The notes beneath the pieces were generated by a model, which saw only the letters and a list, made by a program, of their open reading frames with translations, was not told the DNA's origin and searched no databases. The position numbers and the translations under genes were made by a program. A DNA stretch of 16,415 nt, from positions 1-16,415 of the forward strand of contig JAQBFG010000159.1 in the NCBI GenBank assembly GCA_032123495.1, in the 5' to 3' direction. The stretch is from JAAERC01 sp032123495 (GTDB lineage: Bacteria > Zixibacteria > MSB-5A5 > GN15 > PGXB01). Position 1 is the stretch's first letter. The number at the start of each line of letters is the position of its first letter. Of this stretch, positions 8,153 to 15,774 are shown piece after piece.

Positions 8153-9010
8153 TCAAATTACTGGAATTTTACCCAAATAAAAGGAAAAAAGCCCAAAAAA
8201 CATCAGTAGTTTTAATATATTTCCGGCAAGTCCATATCGTTTGGGCGATTTGGACAGATATAAATAAATTATAATCATCACTAGCGGAACATCAACGGCA
8301 AAACAGGTAATATAAGTATATGCGGTTAGATACCACTTATAATAAATAGGAACCAGAGTCAAAAATATCAGGGTAAGAAACAGAAATGTAATCAGGACCA
8401 TTACCTGCCGGTTCGGCAAAAGAGCCGCCAGGGTCCTGTAATTGGCTCTCAGATCTCCCTCAAGATCAGCGATATCTTTTACAAGTTCTCGCCCCAGATG
8501 AAACAAAAATGCAAAAATTGCCGGGACAATCGGACCTGGAAGCGGTCCCAGTGAACCTGTCTCTGCCATGCCGCCAACCAGAAATATTCCACCACTCAAG
8601 ATCGATACGATCAGATTGCCAATCAGTGGCATTTTTTTCAATTTGAAATTATAAAGGAAAAGCAGGATTATGGCCAAAATTATAATGCTCAGAACCGGGA
8701 AATTAATCAAAAATCCCAAAATAATAGCAATAACATTAAATATAATCGTTGTCAATACGGCGATATAAGGTGGCAGAGCGCCTTTTGGAAGCGGCCGTTC
8801 AGGATGATTCAACTTATCGGCCTCGATATCGAGATAATCATTAAGGCTGTTTCCGGCTCCGCAAACCAAAGCCGCCGCAATCGAAGCCAAAATAACTGTT
8901 TCATGATTATCCGAATATGAGCTAAGATACCAGCCTATCCAGACACCAACCCCGGCCATAAGACAGTTATGAATCCGAATCAACAATATAAGGGATAATA
9001 TTTTTCGCAC
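8153..9010 (-). CDS. UbiA-family prenyltransferase, resembling DGGGP synthase
   Basis: A 285-residue integral membrane protein with about nine hydrophobic helices. Both Asp-rich UbiA motifs are present: NDYLDIEAD (57-65) and KDIADLEGD (178-186, preceded by GREL). These bind the prenyl diphosphate through magnesium. The N-terminal IRIHNCLMAGVGVWIG, the RPLPKGAL element (72-79) and the GREL-KDI-DLEGD form resemble (S)-2,3-di-O-geranylgeranylglyceryl phosphate synthase, the archaeal ether-lipid enzyme whose relatives also occur in FCB bacteria. Related alternatives are chlorophyll synthase-like or menaquinone/heme-type prenyltransferases, so the substrate is uncertain. The GTG start lacks an obvious ribosome site; an in-frame TGA lies upstream. 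A weak TTGACT/TAAGTT pair lies in the 37-base gap after the Omp85 gene. Neighbours are not lipid-pathway genes. Confidence 0.85.
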   Translation of the reverse strand: MRKILSLILLIRIHNCLMAGVGVWIGWYLSSYSDNHETVILASIAAALVCGAGNSLNDYLDIEADKLNHPERPLPKGALPPYIAVLTTIIFNVIAIILGFLINFPVLSIIILAIILLFLYNFKLKKMPLIGNLIVSILSGGIFLVGGMAETGSLGPLPGPIVPAIFAFLFHLGRELVKDIADLEGDLRANYRTLAALLPNRQVMVLITFLFLTLIFLTLVPIYYKWYLTAYTYITCFAVDVPLVMIIIYLYLSKSPKRYGLAGNILKLLMFFGLFSFYLGKIPVI

Positions 9011-9047
9011 GGGGAAACTTAAGAAAGCGAATAGGTCAAGTCAACTT

Positions 9048-10712
9048 TTAAAAACTGTTTGACAGGACAATATTTAAACGGGGCTGGTCAAAAGGTGAAT
9101 CGGTGCCATCACCCTCACCCCAGGATATAATTATATCAAAGGAACGATTATCAGAATTCAGATTAAATCCAAAACCATACCCCCAGATAAAATCATGAAA
9201 TTTGTTGATGATACTGTTTTCATCTAAATTATAATATTCATAATAGGCCGCGTCGGCAAATGGATAGAAATAATTGTTTTTTGAAAAATGGAATCTCGGT
9301 TCAGTTTCGAATATCAATAATCGGCGGGCCGAGAATTGATCGTTCCGATATCCGCGCAATCCTGACATGCCGCCAAAGAGGAACCTTTCAGAAATCGGCA
9401 GCGGTTTTTCGGAACTATTAACATCCATAAAATTGGCTTTTAGATATAATATCGTCGAGGCAAAAAGATTTACCGTTGATTCGATTCTTAATCTGTTTCG
9501 GGTATCATTAATATCTACTTGAGTAGAAACCGAATCGGCAACGTCCTCTTTATAAAACCGGGCATAATATCCGATATCCCAGTCAACAGAAAACTGAGGA
9601 GCGCGCCTAAATCCTTTTTCTATCTTACCCATTTTTATTCCAAAACCGGCATTATAAACATTATATGCCTGAATAATATCTGCATTTGGTTCGAGATTTT
9701 TCCAACCCAAATTAAATTGTGCTTTTAATTTTTTGCCGATTTCAAAATCGTATCTACTGTTAATAGAGAATTCATAGAACAACTCCCTGAAATCTCTGGT
9801 AGCCAGTTGAAATTCAACTCGACCGTTACCCAATAGAAATAACGGCTGGCTATAAAGTAGTTGTTGAACCGATCTGTTTTTTTCTTTTTGGTCAATCAGT
9901 AGTCCAATTTCTCTACCGCCGCCGAAATAATTTTGCAGTTTAAAATCTAAATAGCCGACAAAGTTACCATTATCATCCGGAATATATCCACCGGCACCTT
10001 CGATTTTGAACATCTTTGTTTCGGAGAGATTAAATCTAACTCTTGCCTTATTGTATCCCGGTTCAGGGATTATTTCCGGGCTTTTACTTGATGTTATAAA
10101 ATCGACATCTTTTAATCGCCTTAGGGATTCATCGATTTTCTCCATATTTAGAGTGTCACCGCTTGAAATGGAAAGATATCTCTTGAGAAGTTTCGGATCG
10201 GTTTTTTTTATTCCGGCAAACTCCACCGAAGAGACCTCTACCACCGGCCCGGTCTGAAGATATAAATAGACATTGACCCGATTGTTTTCAGTTTTATAAT
10301 TTTGTGATAACAGATTAACAAAATAGAATCCTTTATTTTTGTAAGTTTCCAAAATCGAATCAATCAGTAATTCGTATTCCGATTGCACAAAATGTTTGTC
10401 GTAAACAATAGTATCGTTTATATCACCGTCTATTATTAAATTGCCAATAAAATATTGATCACCAAATTTTATGTTTATTATTGTTGTCCCTTCAATAGTA
10501 TCGATAGCAACTTTGCTGTTTGGATAACCAAAATTTATTAATATTTGATGTAACGAGTCGGTAATATTGAACAACGGAGATGAATCAATTTTGTTTTTTA
10601 TAAAGCTATGCATCTCCGGTGTCCCGTCTTGAAAACGAACATCGGTTTTGGCTGACAAAATTATTGGCTGACTTAAGAGCAATAAAAATATTATTAGCCT
10701 AAAAACTCGCAA
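9048..10712 (-). CDS. Omp85-superfamily outer-membrane protein (TamA/BamA-like, short)
   Basis: A 554-residue protein with a signal peptide (about 1-21), POTRA-type domains at roughly 50-85 (possibly partial), 86-155 and 158-231, and a C-terminal 16-strand-type barrel from about 233. Diagnostic features are NYFGGGREIGL (261-271), the loop-6 motif FLFGGMSGLRGYRNDQF with the conserved Arg of LRGY (452-455), and a terminal Phe (LSNSF). Omp85 proteins insert barrels into the outer membrane or move polypeptides across it. At 554 residues it is closer to TamA or two-partner secretion transporters than to BamA. The start is TTG, preceded six bases ahead by AGAGGTGAG, and it overlaps the large beta protein gene by 14 bases. 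That tight coupling suggests it inserts or partners that protein (inference). Confidence 0.88.
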   Translation of the reverse strand: MRVFRLIIFLLLLSQPIILSAKTDVRFQDGTPEMHSFIKNKIDSSPLFNITDSLHQILINFGYPNSKVAIDTIEGTTIINIKFGDQYFIGNLIIDGDINDTIVYDKHFVQSEYELLIDSILETYKNKGFYFVNLLSQNYKTENNRVNVYLYLQTGPVVEVSSVEFAGIKKTDPKLLKRYLSISSGDTLNMEKIDESLRRLKDVDFITSSKSPEIIPEPGYNKARVRFNLSETKMFKIEGAGGYIPDDNGNFVGYLDFKLQNYFGGGREIGLLIDQKEKNRSVQQLLYSQPLFLLGNGRVEFQLATRDFRELFYEFSINSRYDFEIGKKLKAQFNLGWKNLEPNADIIQAYNVYNAGFGIKMGKIEKGFRRAPQFSVDWDIGYYARFYKEDVADSVSTQVDINDTRNRLRIESTVNLFASTILYLKANFMDVNSSEKPLPISERFLFGGMSGLRGYRNDQFSARRLLIFETEPRFHFSKNNYFYPFADAAYYEYYNLDENSIINKFHDFIWGYGFGFNLNSDNRSFDIIISWGEGDGTDSPFDQPRLNIVLSNSF

Positions 10713-13700
10713 TTAACTCACCTCTTCCGGTATTTCTCGGTTTTCGCTGATCGGAAAACCGACCGCCAAACGAAAGCACAAATTTAATATCTCTGCCGAC
10801 CCGGTACTCTGAGCGGATCGACCAGACCCCGCCCTTTTTACCTGATAAATTTTCGGTCAGGCGATAAGATGAAAAGTTCCCACCGGTTAGTTCCTGAAAA
10901 TATCCCATAATTGACACAACTGTTTCGCCCCGATTGGCAAATCTTAGTGCCGGAGCGATTTTGGCGCTGTACTGTTTCGATTGTGAGCCATTATCATCCT
11001 CTGCCGATCGAAAAGAGAGTTCTCCGCTGATTTGACTGTTGGCAATATTTTTGATCGTACTGACTGAGATTTTATATCCATCGATATTTCCGGCCGAAAG
11101 ATAATAGCTGTCGCGCTGATATTTGAAATAGCTGCCTTCCTGTGAGAAGTACCAACTACCCGACTTTTGACGAATCGTTGTTTTCAATACCTGTTCATAT
11201 TTCTCAAAATCAACACCGCCGACGCGACGGCTTTCAAAATTGTATGATCCTGATAGATTTATTATATAAAAACCGGACGAACGGACTAATTTTATATCAC
11301 TGGTGTAATAAAGCCTGCGGTACAGATAAGATTCTTTGCTATCTGATAAAAATGGTACAATCCATAAGGCGGTTCGTTGGCCGTCTGATAAAAGCTCTTC
11401 GGTTATGTTGGAACCAAACCGGAGATAGAGATTATCGGGATTATAAAACAGATTAAAAGAACGCTCCCCCTTTTTAACCGCAGCCTGATTTGAGAGAATC
11501 TCTTCGATCTCAATATAATTTCCATTTGGATCAGGAATGTACTGACTATCCTCAAAAATAAATTTACCAAAACCGGGTTCGACCTCGATATAGCGTAATC
11601 CTCGTTCATATCGATTTTCATCGGAAAGAGAATAACTTCCGCCTATTGAATAATTGCGACCCGATGGAGAATAAGAATATTTTATTCGTGCCATCAATTG
11701 ATTTTGCGTCAACTGGTTTTGTTTTAATCGCTGCGTCGTAAGATAGAGATCGGTTTTTATACCGGTTATTTTCCCGCCATAAACTAAAATTATACGATCC
11801 CGCTTGAGCTGGTTTTGCCAGCTGGTAATTAAAGTGTCTTCGTTATATTTTTCATATTTTAGTTCGACCGTTTTGTATTTCAAGCCAAAATTGTAATCTC
11901 TTTCGGTTGTCCCCTGCTTGTTTACATTATAGCGGTTGGTTCGGCGATTATGTTTAATACCTGCCTGAATGTCTAATGTGTTGCCTGCCGAGTAGTTCCA
12001 ATCTGCGGCGAATAAATCACTGCGTCCATGATACTCTGTGCCCAAACTGTCAAGTCCGGCACGCAATCTTCGATACGACAAAGTCGGCAATATCATTTTT
12101 TCGTTATTGGGAAAGATTGCAATCTCACCATAACCGGAATTAAATTTATTCTTGTAATCAAGCAATCCGCCGGAGAATAATAACGAATATGGCGTCGGCA
12201 AGATTATTGATGAAGCTGCTCTTATCTCTACTTTATCTTTAGTACGATCCAAACTGTCGGGGAGCAAAAATATACGTCCCAGATCAGGATGGTTCTGTCG
12301 CGAAATATTTTTAAACTTTTTCCCAGTAAAATCTACGGTGACAGCACCGCCGGTTTTTTTTGATTTTAATCCCGGAGCTGCACCATACAAGGCAGTAAAT
12401 GAGTAATTACCGCCTGCTTTGTTTTTATCATCGAGTTTAGAAAACAGATTTTGATCATAAATTGACTGCTGCATCTTCAATGATACCATCCCGTTTTGAA
12501 TCGGCTTGAATATTAATCCGGCGTTAAAATAATCTTCACTTGCTGGAACAGGAATTGGCACCTGTGGCAAATATTCCCCGAATCCGGCACCGACATATTG
12601 ATACACTCCCGAACCAATATATTGGTATTCACCCAAACCGTTCCCTACTGAGCTAAACAACACCGAATAGTCACCCAGATTTTCACCGATATATTCAAAA
12701 TATCGGTTACCATTGGAATCGAATCTTTCGACATAACTGCCGCTGGTATCAGCTGTTGCTCCGTCTGACCAGGCCAGCTCAGTACTGTCACCGATACTTT
12801 CAAGAGTAAGTTTATCAGCGGGACTCAACTGTCCGATTTTTAATCGGTTTTTGTTGTCACCCTCATGCAAATAACCAAATTCGAAAGAATAAACAGAATC
12901 GGCCAAGGCCAATCCGGTTTGCAGTCGATAGTACTCTTTTTGATAGTTTTCGCTCAGCGGTTCAAAATCGACTTCGATTCGTGATCTCGAATCAACCGGC
13001 ACTTTTGGTGAAAAGGTGATAGTTGCCAAAGAGTAATCAATTGTAAAATCTTTATCGGCACCCTTTTCAAGCAAACGGCCATTTAACCAAACTTTCTCTG
13101 ACCCCGGAACAATATTATTAATTGAACCGCGGGCGAACAAACGATATGGCCCCTGAATCAAATCTGACCCATTAAAACTCAACGTCTCCAATCGTCCTCG
13201 CGGTCGAGCCACTGTCGCCAATATTGATGTCTTGCTGTTTTGGAAAGAGACCTCAAGTCCGCTCACCTGCTTAATATTGGGTTGACCATAACCGGACAGC
13301 TGATAGATTTCAAGATCGCCGATCTCCGCCTGCAAATGTTTAGATTTAATTTTCAAATTAATTTTATCAAGTTCGCTAATTGTACTATTAATTGAACCGG
13401 ATGACGAATAATACTCACGATCAGAAACTGACCCGGAAATCTGAAGACCAGGTGTAAGCTCACCATTGATAGTCAGCTCAAGCGATTGATCAAATCGGGA
13501 CGAGCCGGTGGTTTCGGAAAAAACCGAAAACTTTTTGGCACCATTCACTTGCAGTCGGGATGAAACAGGAGAGTTTATTATCGGTTTAACAGATTTGAAA
13601 TCCTTATTCTGATTCTCTTTTGATCTCGGGGCCGATTCGGCCACAATTCCATACCTTTGCCGAAGCCAGTTTGGGAGCGGAGCATAAAATATTTTAAGAG

Positions 13701-13959
13701 TATCGGCGACTGAAGGCTGAAAGTTTTTCAGATTAAATATTCCACTACTGTAATCAACAGTATAATCAATATCTTTATTTAGTTTTTTTTGATTGAGAAA
13801 GAGTGAATCGGAATCTGAAATTAGCGGGCCATGGTGAGCATTGATCCGGGTTGTTATTTCTTCATTTACTAAAACCTTCTCGGCACCATAAATATCTATG
13901 GCCAATAAAATAAGAAGAAGTGTCTGTAAAATTTGAGAATATACCCGTAGATGAGGCAT
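10699..13959 (-). CDS. Large exported beta-rich outer-membrane protein with duplicated domain and Tyr/Gly repeat
   Basis: An 1086-residue protein with an N-terminal signal segment (about 5-25) and a terminal Phe (ELIASF), as in outer-membrane barrels. After about residue 480 most of the sequence alternates polar and hydrophobic/aromatic residues, suggesting a large barrel. Two related segments sit near 50-95 (DYTVDYSSGIFNL and LKIFYAPL) and 286-336 (SEKVWLNGRLLEKGAD, DFTIDYSLATITF and RIEVDFEPL). This LNG..L..G.DYTIDY..G form is seen in the surface part of SprA-like proteins and in other large FCB surface proteins. A Tyr/Gly repeat lies at 418-463 (YFEYIGENLGDY, GEYQYIGSGVYQYVGAGFGEY). It is far shorter than SprA (over 2000). 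ATG start, with AGAAAGG eight bases ahead, 21 bases after the NHL gene. Function unknown; a translocon or surface scaffold is possible. Confidence 0.75.
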   Translation of the reverse strand: MPHLRVYSQILQTLLLILLAIDIYGAEKVLVNEEITTRINAHHGPLISDSDSLFLNQKKLNKDIDYTVDYSSGIFNLKNFQPSVADTLKIFYAPLPNWLRQRYGIVAESAPRSKENQNKDFKSVKPIINSPVSSRLQVNGAKKFSVFSETTGSSRFDQSLELTINGELTPGLQISGSVSDREYYSSSGSINSTISELDKINLKIKSKHLQAEIGDLEIYQLSGYGQPNIKQVSGLEVSFQNSKTSILATVARPRGRLETLSFNGSDLIQGPYRLFARGSINNIVPGSEKVWLNGRLLEKGADKDFTIDYSLATITFSPKVPVDSRSRIEVDFEPLSENYQKEYYRLQTGLALADSVYSFEFGYLHEGDNKNRLKIGQLSPADKLTLESIGDSTELAWSDGATADTSGSYVERFDSNGNRYFEYIGENLGDYSVLFSSVGNGLGEYQYIGSGVYQYVGAGFGEYLPQVPIPVPASEDYFNAGLIFKPIQNGMVSLKMQQSIYDQNLFSKLDDKNKAGGNYSFTALYGAAPGLKSKKTGGAVTVDFTGKKFKNISRQNHPDLGRIFLLPDSLDRTKDKVEIRAASSIILPTPYSLLFSGGLLDYKNKFNSGYGEIAIFPNNEKMILPTLSYRRLRAGLDSLGTEYHGRSDLFAADWNYSAGNTLDIQAGIKHNRRTNRYNVNKQGTTERDYNFGLKYKTVELKYEKYNEDTLITSWQNQLKRDRIILVYGGKITGIKTDLYLTTQRLKQNQLTQNQLMARIKYSYSPSGRNYSIGGSYSLSDENRYERGLRYIEVEPGFGKFIFEDSQYIPDPNGNYIEIEEILSNQAAVKKGERSFNLFYNPDNLYLRFGSNITEELLSDGQRTALWIVPFLSDSKESYLYRRLYYTSDIKLVRSSGFYIINLSGSYNFESRRVGGVDFEKYEQVLKTTIRQKSGSWYFSQEGSYFKYQRDSYYLSAGNIDGYKISVSTIKNIANSQISGELSFRSAEDDNGSQSKQYSAKIAPALRFANRGETVVSIMGYFQELTGGNFSSYRLTENLSGKKGGVWSIRSEYRVGRDIKFVLSFGGRFSDQRKPRNTGRGELIASF
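10712..10727 (-). promoter_or_regulatory. Ribosome binding site deciding the TTG start of the Omp85 gene
   Basis: Minus-strand sequence reads GAAGAGGTGAGTTAATTG. The AGAGGTGAG core pairs well with the 16S anti-Shine-Dalgarno and is about six bases from TTG, inside the last codons of the upstream gene. This supports the rare TTG start and translational coupling. Confidence 0.65.
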
Positions 13960-13980
13960 CAGAACAGCCTTTCTTACTGT

Positions 13981-14946
13981 CTAAGGGTACAGTATTTGAT
14001 ATACCAGCAGACGATCATTTCCAAAATCAGAAATAATCAATCTGTTTTCGGGTGTTACGGTCAGGTCGGTCGGATTGCTTAATCTGTAATTCCCGGTATA
14101 GTCTAATTGCTCAGGTGTAAATAACAATTCTCCCCCCGAATCAAAACAAAAGAGAGTCGGTTTTTTTGAATCAAGCACCCAGATATTATCAAAACTATCA
14201 ATTGAAATTCCAGTTGGATTCCGCAAATTTCTGTGCCCAAATTCAAACAGGAAGATTCCAAAGCTGTCATATATCTTAATTAAACTATTCCCCTTATCAC
14301 AAACCAGAGTCCGTCCCCGGCGGTCAGATATCATCCCAGCCGGGTTTAGTAAAAACCCACCGGTCGACTCAATGCCGCCGATTGATCTGTCATAGGAGCC
14401 AATATTGTCAAAAATCCAGAGCCTTGATTTATCTCGATCGGCTACCCATAATTCACCATACTGATTGATCCTTACTCCGGCTGGACGGCCGAATTTGAGC
14501 GGGTCGGTCGGATCGATCAGCTCGATTTGTTTGGCATAGTTTAACCTGGTATCAAATACCAATATTCTTTGATTACCGCCATCAGAAATGTAAAGATTCA
14601 GATTATTATCAACCGAGATATAACTTGGCGAATCAAACAGTCCCGGGTCACTACCATATCCGCCAGCATCACGAAGCGGTTGCAGATCCCGATTGAATCT
14701 TACCAGTCGATTATTCCCGGCATCAACCAGATAAACGTTGCCTCCCATATCAGAGGTCAGGCCATACGGTTCCGAAATTTTTTTGCCAAGGATAATACCT
14801 TCAATAGATTGTTCAAAAATCAATCCTTCGGGTACAATACTATTTTTTATCTCGGAGATTGTTTCGTTTTTTGGCTTACAGCCGGACAAGACAATTAGAA
14901 TTGAAATAAAAAATATAGACGTAATTTTTGACAAGAACAAATTCAC
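13981..14946 (-). CDS. NHL-repeat lipoprotein (probable six-bladed beta-propeller)
   Basis: A 321-residue lipoprotein: hydrophobic leader then lipobox VLSGC with the lipidated Cys at 23. Six NHL-type repeats of about 40-45 residues follow, each with a P.G.....G..Y..D....R...F pattern. Examples are PYGLTSDMGGNVYLVDAGNN, SPSYISVDNNLNLYISDGGN, PAGVRINQYGELWVADRDKS, PTGISIDSFDNIWVLDSKKP and PTDLTVTPENRLIISDFGND. Six repeats suit a closed six-bladed propeller. NHL propellers bind peptides or proteins; no catalytic motif is evident, so a binding or scaffold role at the membrane is likely. The start is GTG, 5 bases after the DUF5683-like gene, with only a weak ribosome site. It stands directly upstream of the large beta protein and may interact with it (inference). 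Confidence 0.9.
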   Translation of the reverse strand: MNLFLSKITSIFFISILIVLSGCKPKNETISEIKNSIVPEGLIFEQSIEGIILGKKISEPYGLTSDMGGNVYLVDAGNNRLVRFNRDLQPLRDAGGYGSDPGLFDSPSYISVDNNLNLYISDGGNQRILVFDTRLNYAKQIELIDPTDPLKFGRPAGVRINQYGELWVADRDKSRLWIFDNIGSYDRSIGGIESTGGFLLNPAGMISDRRGRTLVCDKGNSLIKIYDSFGIFLFEFGHRNLRNPTGISIDSFDNIWVLDSKKPTLFCFDSGGELLFTPEQLDYTGNYRLSNPTDLTVTPENRLIISDFGNDRLLVYQILYP

Positions 14947-14951
14947 TTTAT

Positions 14952-15770
14952 CTAAAACCGATGAGTGACAACAAATCCATAACGGGGGTTGCTGGCAAAA
15001 GGGTTGACCTTGATATCAAATTCAATATTATGCCTGGTCAGGAATTCGTCATCATCTTTAAGACGATTCGATTCTTTCTGGGCAAGTCGAAAGGCGTCGA
15101 TTCCGGCGATAATTCTGTTTACCAATGCGACCCCCAGCATAAAAGTTGCCTTACGGTAGGCAACCTCGCTGCCATTTCTGATCATTCGATATGTCTTTTT
15201 GTTTTCGCTGCTATCCCAGAACCAGTCATACTGCGGGTCGCCGGAATAATACGGAGCCCCGGGATTAATAATTCTGCCAGTTTTATTATAATCTTCACGG
15301 CTGTCATAAAACAACAAATTGCGGTAAAACTCATCATCATGTCCCGAAGGAGTTATTCCGGCATGCTGAATGGCATATTTTTTATAGTCATCCTCTTTCC
15401 AACTGCCATAAGAATGAAAAGCAAAGTATCCGAACCAGGCTGCCACCTCGGTGCCGAAAAATAGTTGCCCGCGTCCCTTATGCTTGACATAATAATGCCC
15501 GGCACCGGGAACGATCAGAGATAACAAAACTGCTTTTGCTTTGGAGTATTTCGGTTTTATTTTCTTTACTTTTGTTGATTTATATTTTTCACTGCTGTTT
15601 TCATCGCCAAATTCATCTGAGTCAAATTCACCGGCATCACTAAGCAGGATCGGGCCGGAAAATGGCGAAAGCGGAATTTCTATTTTTGCACTAGCCATTA
15701 ATGGCAAACAGAAACAGAGAGTAACAAAAAGCGCTATTTTGCAGATACCTTTTTTCAAAATTATTCCCAA
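14952..15770 (-). CDS. DUF5683-like membrane protein, second tandem copy
   Basis: A 272-residue reading from TTG at 15770. A signal peptide (KKGICKIALFVTLCF to MASA) precedes an acidic linker (about 45-65: EFDSDEFGDENSSE) and a basic stretch (KVKKIKPKYSKAKA), then the DUF5683 hallmark SLIVPGAGHYYVKHKGRG (84-101) leading into a hydrophobic segment (about 102-120). A second hydrophobic segment lies near 210-225 (ATFMLGVALVNRIIAGIDAF), and the end is VVTHRF. A second TTG at 15758 (MKKGICKI) has GGGA eight bases ahead and gives a more typical signal peptide, so the protein may be 268 residues. The gene follows its paralogue by 4 bases and precedes the NHL gene by 5. Family function is not established; these proteins are common in FCB bacteria. 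Confidence 0.75.
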   Translation of the reverse strand: MGIILKKGICKIALFVTLCFCLPLMASAKIEIPLSPFSGPILLSDAGEFDSDEFGDENSSEKYKSTKVKKIKPKYSKAKAVLLSLIVPGAGHYYVKHKGRGQLFFGTEVAAWFGYFAFHSYGSWKEDDYKKYAIQHAGITPSGHDDEFYRNLLFYDSREDYNKTGRIINPGAPYYSGDPQYDWFWDSSENKKTYRMIRNGSEVAYRKATFMLGVALVNRIIAGIDAFRLAQKESNRLKDDDEFLTRHNIEFDIKVNPFASNPRYGFVVTHRF

Positions 15771-15774
15771 TTAT

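Noticed and set aside
8086..8274. 62-codon plus-strand frame across the gap before the prenyltransferase gene end
   Set aside because: It runs into the 3' end of the prenyltransferase gene in antisense, lacks a ribosome binding site and has no domain-like pattern.
9011..9047. Promoter (TTGACT ... TAAGTT) ahead of the prenyltransferase gene
   Set aside because: The -35-like element is fair but the -10 matches only about half of the consensus, so it was not listed as a feature.
14928..15464. 178-codon open frame on the plus strand
   Set aside because: Antisense to the second DUF5683-like gene, which has a signal peptide, family motif and operon spacing; the plus-strand frame has none of these.
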